From Candidatus Obscuribacterales bacterium (GTDB lineage: Bacteria; Cyanobacteriota; Vampirovibrionia; Obscuribacterales; Obscuribacteraceae), in assembly GCA_019747875.1 (NCBI GenBank), contig JAIEQI010000182.1, positions 1-36,158 on the forward strand: DNA of 36,158 bases, read 5' to 3'. The notes under the pieces are model-generated. The model saw only the letters and a program-made list of their open reading frames with translations. It made no database searches and was not told where the DNA came from. Of the stretch, positions 16,796-24,844 are shown piece after piece. How positions within the stretch are numbered: position 1 is the stretch's first letter; every line of letters starts with the position of its first letter. A program made the position numbers and the translations under genes.

Positions 16796-17212
16796 TTAGG
16801 CGCTGCTCTCTGGAGCAAAATGGAGTACCTGGAAAGCCATGTTTGTGACGTCCTTGCCGTCCAATGCCAGATTTAGTTGATAGCTGCCTTCCTGGGGAAA
16901 GACAAGCCCCTGGAATGCGCCGATCAGCTTGTGAGTCATGTATTTGTTGGGAAGAGGTGAAACCCGTTGTATGTTGGACGTAGCCAGTTCTGTTCCGTGT
17001 CGATCGACGAATTTGAACTGGTATGTAAAGTCTTGATCGGAGCCGGTAACTTCGGCATAGGCGAACACCAACGGCAACACGGCAGGAAATGCTTGCACAG
17101 TCATCATGTTGTGCATGTTTATACAAGAAATTGAGTCTGGTCTTAGAACATCTCTGAGAACGCGTTCACAAAGAAAAATGCCAATTGGTTTGGGTGGGTC
17201 TGTTGTTGTCAC
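16796..17212 (-). CDS. DUF6941-like protein of unknown function
   Basis: A 138-residue soluble protein. The pattern of an early LCERVLRD-like segment, a V(F)AYAEVTG strand, a FKFVDRHG strand and a late EGSYQLNL strand resembles the DUF6941 family of small beta-rich proteins; this is recognition from memory with moderate certainty. The start is GTG at 17212, supported by GTGAGG 7 bases upstream. It ends two bases from the end of the aspartic protease gene on the opposite strand. Function unknown. Confidence 0.7.
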   Translation of the reverse strand: MTTTDPPKPIGIFLCERVLRDVLRPDSISCINMHNMMTVQAFPAVLPLVFAYAEVTGSDQDFTYQFKFVDRHGTELATSNIQRVSPLPNKYMTHKLIGAFQGLVFPQEGSYQLNLALDGKDVTNMAFQVLHFAPESSA

Positions 17213-17298
17213 GTGAAAACCTCACTGTTATAGTTGCTCCTGGCAACCTTTGATGCTTGAATTAGTAATGCTGATTGGAAAGGTGGTCCAGATTATAG

Positions 17299-17415
17299 AT
17301 GATTGACCCCGAAGAACTAACGTTTGTTCAACTATTCTGGCTCTTTTTCGGCCTTATCATCGCCGTGGTTCTGTTTTGCAGATGGGTAGACATGAACTGG
17401 GTCTTCACGCACTGA
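17299..17415 (+). CDS. 38-residue single-helix membrane protein
   Basis: A short ORF from ATG 17299 encodes an acidic start (MIDPEE), one strong hydrophobic helix of about 20 residues (FWLFFGLIIAVVLF) and a short tail ending WVFTH. GGAAAGGTGG, 12 bases upstream, is a good but distant ribosome site. It lies in a gap between the DUF6941-like gene and the amidase-like gene. Its TM-like composition favours a real small membrane protein, but only conservation could prove it. Confidence 0.45.
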   Translation: MIDPEELTFVQLFWLFFGLIIAVVLFCRWVDMNWVFTH

Positions 17416-17532
17416 GTCTTTGAATCGCACGTTTTTTGCACGTTTTGAAATTTATCATCACCTAAGTGTTAGAGCTAGGAGTTGGGTTTGCCCTGTGACA
17501 CTCCTGAGTGCCTTTCTTTTTCAGAGGTGATA

Positions 17533-18216
17533 ATGTCGGAACGCGGATCTGGTGATCTTCAAGTTGGTAGAGCCAGAAGCGCTCACTTGGCTGGAGCTGA
17601 TGAAGATGCGCCGCTGATATATGCTGCTTTTGGCGCTCCTGATCGTCGCAGGAGCAAGGACGATAATAGTGATTTTGTACAAGGAAAAGCGGTCAAACAC
17701 AAGCCGGAAGGTCAGAGGAAGCAGGAAAAGAACACTGATGAAAGTAAGAGAATAGACGAACTTTTGGCGAAAATTGAAGACACTGCATCGGAGCATTTTG
17801 GCGCTAAGTTATGGGATCCCGACTATCGCAAAGTCACCAAAAACGGCGAGCTAGGCTGTGCTGTGTCAGTTTCCAAAATTTTGATCGAAAGTGGTGCTGT
17901 CGGTAAAATGGGCGTAAAAGAAAGCGTTGCTTCGCTTGATTCAGCCTTACGAGATAGAGGCTGGAAGCCTCTGGACAAGGACGAGCCCGTAAAAGCCGGT
18001 TACGTAGTTATTGGCTACAATTCAGATACGAATTGGAAGAAAGGCGGTGGCAACGCCCATGTCGGCATTGTTAGCGATCTTGGTTTGATTTGGAATAACA
18101 GCAGTCGAGCTGGTTTGGGATGGGGTGAGCCGCGTTGGATTGCTGAACCTCAGGTGATCGCGTTGCGTCCCTGGAAGTACGATCGCACTTATGTGCTCAA
18201 GCCAACCGGTCGGTAA
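17533..18216 (+). CDS. NlpC/CHAP-like Cys-His amidase domain protein
   Basis: A 227-residue protein. The ATG at 17533 is chosen because AGAGGTGA lies 2 to 9 bases upstream; an in-frame TTG at 17482 has no such site. The first 80 residues are charged and probably disordered. The C-terminal part has the order Cys109 (LGCAVSVSKIL), His176 (GGNAHVGIVSD) and Asn191/192 (WNNSS), the layout of NlpC/P60 and CHAP cysteine peptidases or amidases that cut peptidoglycan peptides. No signal peptide is seen, so delivery outside the cell, or a different substrate, is open. Confidence 0.65.
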   Translation: MSERGSGDLQVGRARSAHLAGADEDAPLIYAAFGAPDRRRSKDDNSDFVQGKAVKHKPEGQRKQEKNTDESKRIDELLAKIEDTASEHFGAKLWDPDYRKVTKNGELGCAVSVSKILIESGAVGKMGVKESVASLDSALRDRGWKPLDKDEPVKAGYVVIGYNSDTNWKKGGGNAHVGIVSDLGLIWNNSSRAGLGWGEPRWIAEPQVIALRPWKYDRTYVLKPTGR

Positions 18217-18739
18217 GACTCTTACTATCTTGTCGAGGGCGACTGTTGCAAGATAGATAAGCGGCGCATCATTTTTTCAAAGAAGAACGTTTGATCTGGT
18301 GCTTGCTGTTAGCGCCTCTTGGCTAGCTGCGCGAACCCCGATTTTCCTTGTCTGCAAGGGTATTGCGAACTGAGCAGTGAGGTTTACAAGGGTTTCTTAG
18401 CATTGATTTAGTTAGTTTGCGATCACATGGCTCTGAGAGCCTCGATTTTGCATTGTTTTCGCGAGAGTAGATCACTAGGTTATAAGCCATTGTTTTCTTT
18501 TTGATCTGAGATCCCTGCAAGCCTACCTAGCACCCTATTACACTTCAGAATTTCACCAGCGGTCGACGCTTGGGAATAGTCTGTCGTGCGGTTGGATCTG
18601 GGATCTTGCGGACTCTTGGATTGCAAGGAAGCGGTCTGATGCGACGTTGCATCATCAGTGGCCCTGGCATTTGCTCGGGCACAGTTTCAACTCGGTCGCT
18701 TGGTCTCAGATTGAGCGACCCTAACAAAAGACAATTGCA
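18217..18739. other. Intergenic and probable ppk2 leader region
   Basis: No gene is supported in these 523 bases. It holds a CTATCTTG/CAAGATAG hairpin (18225-18256) after the amidase-like gene, a TGATGC/GCATCA hairpin (18637-18654) and GGTCGCT/AGCGACC (18694-18720) just before ppk2. Minus-strand ORFs here have no ribosome site or coding character. Confidence 0.45.
18694..18720 (+). promoter_or_regulatory. Hairpin in the ppk2 leader
   Basis: GGTCGCT (18694-18700) and AGCGACC (18714-18720) form a perfect 7-bp stem with a 13-base loop, ending 19 bases before the ppk2 ATG. ppk2 lacks an obvious Shine-Dalgarno, so this structure may affect its translation. Role inferred. Confidence 0.35.
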
Positions 18740-19603
18740 ATGAGCAAGAAGGACAAAATCCTGCGCCCTGTCGCAGGTGTTGACTACGAGCAACTTGCAA
18801 GTGGCGCCATTCGTATTGCTGGCTTCAACACGCCTCCGACTGAACTCGGTCGCGAATCGGAGCTTAAGGCGCCTGACTATCTCGGGCTTGTCGATCACGC
18901 TCTGGCGATTGACGACAAGAAGCTTTACGAGAAGCTTCTAGCCCAGGAGGAGGAGCGTTTCGGTCTCAACTATCGCAAGTTGAAGGGACTGAAGCGGTCG
19001 CTGATTGTTCTGCTTCAGGGACGTGACGGAGCCGGCAAGAGCGGCTGCGCCAAGGTTATCCAGGAAGCGACGGACTTCGACGCCAAGAACTTCCTCTGGG
19101 TTCCGATCGGTCCGCCGACGGATGACGAGCTGGAGCACGGTCATCTCTGGCGTTTCTACGCCTTCGACCGCATGCCCCGCCACGGCCAGGTCCGCATCTT
19201 CGATCGGAGCTGGGCCGAGCGCGGTCTCGTTGAGCCGGTGATGGACATCATCAACGAGAAGACGCTGGTCAATTCCTACGCGGAGCTGCGCACTCACGAG
19301 TGGCTGCTCGAGCGGCAGGGAGCGATCGTCGTCAAGTTCTGGATGGACATCACCAAGGGTGAGCAGAAGAAGCGCTTCAAGGACCGCCAGGACGACAAGC
19401 CGTGGAAATATGGCGAGTCGGACAAGGTCGCCCGCGAGCACTGGGACGACTACACCAGGTACGCCAATCTGCTCTTCCACTACACCGGCACACCGTACTG
19501 CCCCTGGTTCATCCTGTCCAGCGAGGACAAGCGATACAGCCGGGTCACCTCTCTGGCTATCCTCAACGAAGCCATCGAGGACGCGCTGGCCGGTCGTTCG
19601 TAA
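18740..19603 (+). CDS. ppk2: Polyphosphate kinase 2 family protein
   Basis: This 287-residue protein is a single-domain PPK2. It has Walker A GRDGAGKSG (94-102), a Walker B/lid region beginning RIFDRSW (about 153-159), and the late DDYTRYANLLFH and APWFI-like segments of the family (here CPWFI). PPK2 enzymes move phosphate between polyphosphate and nucleotides; which nucleotide is used (AMP, ADP or GDP) cannot be told here. Ser replaces the usual Gly/Ala after GK. The N-terminal 80 residues carry ordinary codon use, while the rest is strongly C/G-ending. A membrane transporter and two membrane proteins follow in the same direction. Confidence 0.93.
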   Translation: MSKKDKILRPVAGVDYEQLASGAIRIAGFNTPPTELGRESELKAPDYLGLVDHALAIDDKKLYEKLLAQEEERFGLNYRKLKGLKRSLIVLLQGRDGAGKSGCAKVIQEATDFDAKNFLWVPIGPPTDDELEHGHLWRFYAFDRMPRHGQVRIFDRSWAERGLVEPVMDIINEKTLVNSYAELRTHEWLLERQGAIVVKFWMDITKGEQKKRFKDRQDDKPWKYGESDKVAREHWDDYTRYANLLFHYTGTPYCPWFILSSEDKRYSRVTSLAILNEAIEDALAGRS

Positions 19604-19608
19604 GTTAA

Positions 19609-19796
19609 GAGCGGTTATCCAACCCGCTCAGTAGTTAGCGATTCTCAAACGGAATCGCCGCAGATAACGTCACCCATGCGCTGCCTTTGGTGCCGCATGT
19701 GGTGGCGAGTTCTGCTGTTTGTGTGGCGAGCGCCTTTGCATGCGCTCAGCCCAAGAACAACCACCAAAGCCCAGTTAAGCCCCTGCTAAGGGCGGA
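19609..19796 (+). promoter_or_regulatory. Structured spacer between ppk2 and the transporter gene
   Basis: The spacer contains GAGCGG/CCGCTC (19609-19629), CATGCG/CGCATG (19675-19699) and GAGCGC/GCGCTC (19728-19747), three perfect 6-bp stems. The first could terminate or stabilise the ppk2 transcript; the others would lie in the transporter leader. No coding capacity is seen. Confidence 0.35.
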
Positions 19797-19814
19797 ATGG
19801 GCAGGAGTTCTAAA

Positions 19815-21071
19815 ATGACTCACACACCCGAAAAGCAGTCCCGCGTCTTTACGTGGCTGCTGGTTTTCTTCGGGCTGGCATACTTCTGCCAGCACTTCGG
19901 TCAGGCTGGACTGATCATGCAGCCGCTGAAGTACTACCTCAAGGACGTGTTGAACTACGACACTGTCCAGATGACGGCGTTTTTCAACATCCTCACCTTC
20001 CCCTGGATCATCAAGCCGCTCTACGGGCTTGTGAGCGACTACTTCCCGCTCATGGGCTACCGCCGCAAGAGCTACTTGCTCATCGTGAACATCCTTGCAT
20101 CGCTGGGCTTCCTGGCGGTCTGGGGCGTCAACGATATCGGCGCTGTGCAGATGGCTCTTCTCCTGACGGCTTTCTCGACGGCGTTCTCGGACGTGGCGGT
20201 CGACGGACTGATGGTGGAGCTGGGGAACAAGACCGGACAGACGCAGCACTTCCAGTCGCAGCAGTGGCTGTGGTTCAACGTGGCCACAGTCATCACCAGC
20301 CTCGGTGGCGGCTACATCAGCGAGCTGATGGATCCCGAGAGCGCGTTCCGCTGGACGGCAATGGCTACGGCGGCATTTCCTGCTATCGTGGCTGTGTCGA
20401 CCTGGTTCGCGGTCGAGGAAGAGAAGTCCAAGGCGGACAAGAAGGCGCTTGTTCAGACGACCAAGGGTCTATGGGAAGCGCTCAAGTCGAAGACGCTCTG
20501 GCTTGTCGCAGGGTTCATCCTCTGCTGGCAGTTCAGCCCGCACTTCGGCGATCCGATGCTCTATCACATGCGTGACACGCTCGGCTTCAGCAAGAGCCTG
20601 ATCGGCTGGCTGGGTGCCATCGGCGCCGTCGCGTCTGTGATTGGTGCAGGCGTCTACGCCAAGTACTTCGCCGGTAAGGTGGGTACGCGGGCGCTGCTGT
20701 ACGGGACTGGCATCATCGGCGTTGTTGGCATTCTGGCGAATCTGCTTCTGGTCACTCCGGTGACAGGCACGCCGGCTGTCGCTATCGCGCTGACCGTCAT
20801 CTTCGGTGCTGTCGCCCCGGTCGCTATGATCGCGATCATGAACCTGGCGGCGGAAGTCTGCCCGAAGCGCGTCGAAGCCTTGACGTTTGCTACCCTGATG
20901 TCGGTGTACAACTTCGGCACGCAGGGCGGCTCCATGTTCGGCTCCTGGCTGTACGAGAATAAGGTGAATCACGACATCACATATCTCGTGCTGATCGCAG
21001 CGGCGTTCAGCGCTGTCTGCATCGTCCTTGTCTGGTTCCTGCCGAAACCGGCTGAGAACGGCGAGGGCTAA
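19815..21071 (+). CDS. MFS transporter, BT1/folate-biopterin-like
   Basis: A 418-residue membrane protein with about 12 hydrophobic helices. The ATG at 19815 follows AGGAG with good spacing, preferred to an ATG 18 bases earlier. A stretch reading PLKYYLKDVL, then FPWIIKPLYG, LVSDYFPL and YRRKSYL, and a DVAVDGLMVE motif, match the BT1 (folate-biopterin transporter) branch of the major facilitator superfamily. Substrates of bacterial BT1-like proteins are mostly unknown. Position after ppk2 hints at a phosphate, nucleotide or pterin substrate, but this is inference. Codons are strongly C-ending, suggesting high expression. Confidence 0.87.
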   Translation: MTHTPEKQSRVFTWLLVFFGLAYFCQHFGQAGLIMQPLKYYLKDVLNYDTVQMTAFFNILTFPWIIKPLYGLVSDYFPLMGYRRKSYLLIVNILASLGFLAVWGVNDIGAVQMALLLTAFSTAFSDVAVDGLMVELGNKTGQTQHFQSQQWLWFNVATVITSLGGGYISELMDPESAFRWTAMATAAFPAIVAVSTWFAVEEEKSKADKKALVQTTKGLWEALKSKTLWLVAGFILCWQFSPHFGDPMLYHMRDTLGFSKSLIGWLGAIGAVASVIGAGVYAKYFAGKVGTRALLYGTGIIGVVGILANLLLVTPVTGTPAVAIALTVIFGAVAPVAMIAIMNLAAEVCPKRVEALTFATLMSVYNFGTQGGSMFGSWLYENKVNHDITYLVLIAAAFSAVCIVLVWFLPKPAENGEG

Positions 21072-21087
21072 GGTCCGGCAAACCGGC

Positions 21088-21120
21088 ACAGGGGATCAGG
21101 ACTTAGTCCTGGTCCCCTGT
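21088..21120 (+). terminator. Long stem-loop after the transporter gene
   Basis: ACAGGGGA-t-CAGGAC (21088-21102) pairs with GTCCTG-g-TCCCCTGT (21106-21120) around a 3-base loop, with one mismatch. The stem is very stable but no T-run follows, so it may be a processing or RNA-stabilising element or partial terminator before the next gene at 21153. Confidence 0.5.
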
Positions 21121-21152
21121 AGCCCAAGCTCTCAACAAGAACGGAATCTGCC

Positions 21153-21623
21153 ATGACTGCAATTTTTGGTGTCATCGGTGTGCTCTTCTTTGCGCTGGTG
21201 CTCGAAGTGTTCTTCAACATTCCGACCATCGAGCGGCTTCGCACCGGTATTGATCGGCTGTTTGCCGGGAAGGGCTACCTGCGCTTCTTCGGCTTGACCG
21301 CCGTGTTTGCGGCCGCCCTGTATGGTGTCGGCATCGCTACCATGGGTCCCTTCCTCGGCATCTACAACGCTGCCATCGAGGTCGGAACCCTCTGCACGCT
21401 CGTCTTCTTCGGCGGTATCGTCGCCTGCTTCTTCGGGTTCGCCCGAGATGTTGGTGCACGCACGCGTGAGGCATTCGGCGGCGCTGAAATGAAGGCTCGC
21501 CCGGATACGTCCATTCTCACCAGCGTCGTCTTCGTGACGTGCTTGTGGGGCTGCGTCATTCTGCTGACCTTCTATGACCACAGCGTCAGTGGCACCCTGA
21601 TTGGTGTCAGCGTCAATCTGTAG
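21153..21623 (+). CDS. Four-helix membrane protein, first of a paralogous pair
   Basis: A 156-residue protein with four predicted membrane helices (about 1-20, 45-65, 70-95 and 125-145) and a charged stretch near residues 97-120. It resembles the next gene: both carry an N-terminal helix, a polar D-x-x-F-x-GKG motif (LFAGKGYLRFFG here), a FLGI/FLGF turn after the second helix, and a polar loop before the last helix. I recognise no family. It lies between two strong hairpins and shares the C-ending codon bias of ppk2 and the transporter. Confidence 0.8.
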   Translation: MTAIFGVIGVLFFALVLEVFFNIPTIERLRTGIDRLFAGKGYLRFFGLTAVFAAALYGVGIATMGPFLGIYNAAIEVGTLCTLVFFGGIVACFFGFARDVGARTREAFGGAEMKARPDTSILTSVVFVTCLWGCVILLTFYDHSVSGTLIGVSVNL

Positions 21624-21638
21624 TTCGTTTTGTTGCCG

Positions 21639-21672
21639 GCGGGGGTGGTATCGCATGCGATATCACTCCCGC
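21639..21672 (+). terminator. Very long perfect stem terminator-like element
   Basis: The stretch 21639-21672 is self-complementary over 17 bp counting two G-T pairs, with TATCGCATGCGATA as its perfect centre. It lies 15 bases after the stop at 21623 and is followed by moderately T-rich sequence, so it is probably the terminator of the ppk2-transporter-membrane protein block. Confidence 0.6.
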
Positions 21673-21789
21673 TTGGCGATTTGTTCGAGGCTCACGGTCT
21701 CGGACGCGGTTAACAGCTTGTAGAGTAGAGTTCATTTTGCGGATTCGTCCGCTGCTTCTCCACATAATCTCTAGTTTGTGGAGTCTACA

Positions 21790-22236
21790 ATGTACGCTCT
21801 TGCTACCATCGTCGCCACCTTCCTTACGATTTACATCCTCTCGCATCACCTGCGGCTGCCTGTGTACTCGAAGATTTGCTGGTACCTGGACGAGGTTTTT
21901 CTCGGCAAAGGCTTCGTGTTTTTTTGGGGAGTCTCGCTCCTGTTTGCGGTTATCGTAGCCGGCTCCTGGATCTTGACGGCGGGGATCTTTCTCGGATTTC
22001 CCAGGGCCGTGTTAGACCTCTTCATTGCTACCACCGTTCTTATGTTCGCTTGCATTGGCAGGTGGATGCTCAATCTCTTTGAGGAAGGCGCGATGTTCAG
22101 CATGAGAATTGAAGATGGCGCGAAGTGGGAACCTCTTCCCACCTGTGCCAGTATTCCGTTCTCGACGCTTGCTGCAATGGTCTTCTGGACGGACATGCTC
22201 TTGGCTGTCCATGTCGGTGTGAAACATTTCCTGTAG
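21790..22236 (+). CDS. Four-helix membrane protein, second of a paralogous pair
   Basis: A 148-residue membrane protein starting at the ATG at 21790, with GGAG 6 bases upstream (a GTG 12 bases earlier is in frame but less likely). It has four hydrophobic helices and the polar motif LDEVFLGKGFVFFWG, matching LFAGKGYLRFFG of the preceding paralog, and the same FLGF turn. Codon use is closer to the genome background than that of its neighbour. A strong hairpin separates the two genes, so it may have its own promoter. Function unknown. Confidence 0.75.
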   Translation: MYALATIVATFLTIYILSHHLRLPVYSKICWYLDEVFLGKGFVFFWGVSLLFAVIVAGSWILTAGIFLGFPRAVLDLFIATTVLMFACIGRWMLNLFEEGAMFSMRIEDGAKWEPLPTCASIPFSTLAAMVFWTDMLLAVHVGVKHFL

Positions 22237-22423
22237 TAGCACGCGTCAATAACGCGCTTGCAAAACGGCGAAAGCAAACTGTTGATGTTTTGCGGAGATG
22301 CGGCACCTGAGGGGCCATCTCTGCAATTCTCATTTCTTATATTGTTGTCACGTATTACAAAAAGTAGTAGGAGGGCGTGTATCTGGGCATCTTCGGGAGA
22401 GCGTCTTGGCGGTTGTTTGATCA

Positions 22424-22900
22424 TTATTTTGGTAAGTTCACGACCAGCGTATCGATTACTTTGTTGCCTTTGGAGTTGTCGTGAAGATCAACGAGTAGTT
22501 GTTTATTGCCCGTGGAAGCATCGGTCTCGTAATGCCAATTTAGTCCGTAATCGTTATTCATAAGCTTGATCCCAAAGTTCAATTCGGTTAGGACATAGTC
22601 CAACTGACGCTTTCTAAGTGAATGCTGCTCTACAAATTTATCTTCAACTATCTTTCGAAATCCGTCGGATCCAAAATTCTTTTCGTAACGTAGGTGCCAA
22701 TAGATCTCATCGAGCGTTTTTTCAATACTGCTCTCTTCCTTCCGGCACGCTGTGTAACTCTCGATTATGTATGGCACATAACTTGTGGTGAGCGGTTGGT
22801 CGACGCACGTAGGACGCCAAATGTCTTTCGTCATTGCCGAGGCGTGTGAAGGTAGATTGTCATCTTTGGCGGATTTTCCTATCTCGAACGGGCTTTCCAT
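22424..22900 (-). CDS. Unknown soluble protein
   Basis: A 158-residue protein with no recognised family. It starts at the ATG at 22900, preceded by GGGAG at suitable distance; an ATG at 22915 in the same frame overlaps that ribosome site. The sequence is charged, with a helical middle (about 55-110) and a beta-like C-terminal part (LLVDLHDN, TLVVNLP). No membrane helix, no signal peptide. It lies alone, 270 bases downstream of a small membrane protein on the same strand. Confidence 0.6.
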   Translation of the reverse strand: MESPFEIGKSAKDDNLPSHASAMTKDIWRPTCVDQPLTTSYVPYIIESYTACRKEESSIEKTLDEIYWHLRYEKNFGSDGFRKIVEDKFVEQHSLRKRQLDYVLTELNFGIKLMNNDYGLNWHYETDASTGNKQLLVDLHDNSKGNKVIDTLVVNLPK

Positions 22901-23003
22901 TAGCAGTTCTCCCATAGTTTTTTGTCAATGGATCAGGCTCAAGAGGACTCTAGGGGAGCTAGTCTGGCGCCGTCCTCGCTCCGAGATAACGCCAAGTTAA
23001 CAG

Positions 23004-23058
23004 CCGGCATTTTCTTGAGTTGTTCATCCAACAAATGAAACTCTCAAAGAAATGCCGG
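23004..23058. repeat. Imperfect 16-bp inverted repeat
   Basis: CCGGCATTTTCTTGAG (23004-23019) and CTCAAAGAAATGCCGG (23043-23058) are inverted copies with two mismatches and a 23-base loop. A second hairpin, CTGTCGA/TCGACAG (23083-23101), follows. They lie between two minus-strand genes and may end the transcript of the 91-residue gene. Confidence 0.45.
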
Positions 23059-23172
23059 TCCGTAGTTTTATTTATCATTAGCCTGTCGATTTATTCGACA
23101 GAGAGCAAGCATTGCAAAACAGGTTGTTAATGCGGAATTGTTATTGCCAAGTCACTAAAGCTCAGATTTGAA

Positions 23173-23448
23173 TTAGCAACGGGCGCTCTTGACCGCTTTG
23201 CCGCCGGAGTAAGCGCTTCCGCCACAGAGTCCGCCGCCTTCTTCATCGTCGTCGTTGAATTCTTGTAGTTTGATCTTTTTCTCGCTGATGTTAGCAGAGC
23301 CCTGGTAATAGCCCCAGTAGGTAGGTCCTACCATGCTGCCTTTTTTCTGGCGCCAGCCAGCAGGTACACCGGTCTCATTGAGTAAGAACCAACCAACTAC
23401 TAGGGTTCCTGCGACATACAGAAAGATTACCCAGCTATAAATGTCCAT
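23173..23448 (-). CDS. Small single-helix membrane protein
   Basis: A 91-residue protein with an N-terminal membrane helix (about 5-25), a short GWRQKKGS linker and a C-terminal tail that is acidic (NDDDEEGGG) and then glycine/serine-rich with two cysteines. AAGGAG is 13 bases before the ATG at 23448. I recognise no family. The tail suggests an exposed, flexible domain. Confidence 0.6.
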   Translation of the reverse strand: MDIYSWVIFLYVAGTLVVGWFLLNETGVPAGWRQKKGSMVGPTYWGYYQGSANISEKKIKLQEFNDDDEEGGGLCGGSAYSGGKAVKSARC

Positions 23449-23545
23449 ATCAGTTTTTGGCTCCTTCGGTAGGTTTTGAGCCCTGCCACCCTTGATAACA
23501 AATCTTAATTACATCGGTTGAATCTGTCGATGGGATTTCCACGCA

Positions 23546-23558
23546 TCACGCGGCGTGA
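23546..23558. promoter_or_regulatory. 13-base palindrome upstream of the metzincin gene
   Basis: TCACGC-g-GCGTGA is a perfect palindrome between the divergent 91-residue gene and the TPR-metalloprotease gene. A second hairpin, CGGGGC/GCCCCG, lies at 23586-23601. Either may be an operator or part of a leader RNA. Confidence 0.3.
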
Positions 23559-23676
23559 TAGGCATGGGGACAAGCTACCACCAGTCGGGGCCGCTGCCCC
23601 GGATTTACCCGAGTGCTAATCTCTAAGGAGAATGCTTGAAGTTGGGCACATGAATTCTGGAGGTTGAACTCGGTTC

Positions 23677-24783
23677 GTGGTTAAGGTAGGCAGCGCGATT
23701 ATTTTGGTGGCAGCAGTAGTCATGCTGCTATCGCTTGCTGTCAGCGCCAAGAAAGAACTGCATGTGAGCCCGAAAACACCGCAGCAGGAACAAGCTTGCG
23801 TATTTTTGCTGGAAGGAACAAGGCTCCTTGAAGCAAAGCTCTTTTTCAAAGCGAGAAAGCCCCTTGAGCAAGCGGCAACTCTTTGGCCCGAATCCGCCGC
23901 CGTCCACTACAATCTTGGATTTTGTTATAACGAGTGTGCGTTATATGACAAAGCCATCTATGAGTTTCAGCGAGCGCTTGAATTAGAGCCGAAGATGACG
24001 GATTGTCTGGTGAATATTGGAAGTTGCTACCAGGTTCAAGGGAAAACAAATGAGGCGATTAATTGGTTCAAGGATTACTTGAAGAAGAACTCTTCATCGC
24101 CGGATGCTGAAACTGTTCGTGGAATGATTCGCGCACTCCAGAAGTACGATCGCGAACGTATAGAGTCAGACCCGATGGAACAAGATTATCTTCAGAGCGT
24201 TAGCGATCATGGACTGGTCCGTAGATGGCCCTATCATCGCTTGCCGTTGAGAGTGTACATCGCAAATGGAACCGATCCTTCCGGCAAACCGGTGAACGGA
24301 TTCCGGGAAGAATTCAACTATCTACTGCTCGACGCGCTGAATGACTGGATCAAAGCCAGCCGCTACAAGATCTCCTATCGAATTGTGACCAATCCACAAG
24401 ATGCTGATATAGCTTGTACGTGGACTGATGATCCGGCCTTTCTTCAAGAGAAGGGCAATAAAGTCGAGCAGGGCGTCGCGCAGGTTATGACCGAGCCGAT
24501 GACGAATAGCTCGACGTTCAAAAGCATTTACAGTGCTCATGTAAGGATTTTTGTTCTCTCTCGTGATTCCGGCCATCCGCTTACGACCGACGAGATGCGG
24601 AAAACATGCTTGCATGAACTTGGTCACGCCCTCGGTATGGCGGGGCATTCTCCAAGCAATAAGGATGTGATGTTTTACACCGAATCGAGTTCGGTCTGGC
24701 CTGCCCTTACCAAACGTGACAAGGCAACAATGTTGCGCATGTATCATGAATACCCTGAGATGCCACCGCATCCAGTGCAATAA
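23677..24783 (+). CDS. Exported TPR protein with metzincin-type metalloprotease domain
   Basis: A 368-residue protein. An N-terminal hydrophobic segment (about 5-23, ending VSAKK) is a signal peptide or anchor. Residues about 45-150 form TPR repeats (AVHYNLGFCYNECALYDKAI type). The C-terminal domain has the complete zinc motif HELGHALGMAGH (313-324) with three His ligands and catalytic Glu, followed by a Met-turn-like DVMFY. It is therefore a matrixin-like metzincin, probably acting in the envelope on peptides or proteins. The start is GTG at 23677; GGAGG is 13 bases upstream, slightly far. It is divergent from the small membrane protein gene. Confidence 0.85.
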   Translation: MVKVGSAIILVAAVVMLLSLAVSAKKELHVSPKTPQQEQACVFLLEGTRLLEAKLFFKARKPLEQAATLWPESAAVHYNLGFCYNECALYDKAIYEFQRALELEPKMTDCLVNIGSCYQVQGKTNEAINWFKDYLKKNSSSPDAETVRGMIRALQKYDRERIESDPMEQDYLQSVSDHGLVRRWPYHRLPLRVYIANGTDPSGKPVNGFREEFNYLLLDALNDWIKASRYKISYRIVTNPQDADIACTWTDDPAFLQEKGNKVEQGVAQVMTEPMTNSSTFKSIYSAHVRIFVLSRDSGHPLTTDEMRKTCLHELGHALGMAGHSPSNKDVMFYTESSSVWPALTKRDKATMLRMYHEYPEMPPHPVQ

Positions 24784-24844
24784 AAACAGGCTCTTTATTG
24801 TAATATCTTTAGTGTGCTGTGCTTTTTTCGAAAATTCTTGTTTT

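Noticed and set aside
18938..19480. 180-codon minus-strand ORF inside ppk2
   Set aside because: It is antisense to the conserved PPK2 core and its composition follows from the C-ending codons of that gene.
20469..21089. 206-codon minus-strand ORF inside the transporter
   Set aside because: Charged, low-complexity product typical of antisense shadows of GC-rich membrane protein genes.
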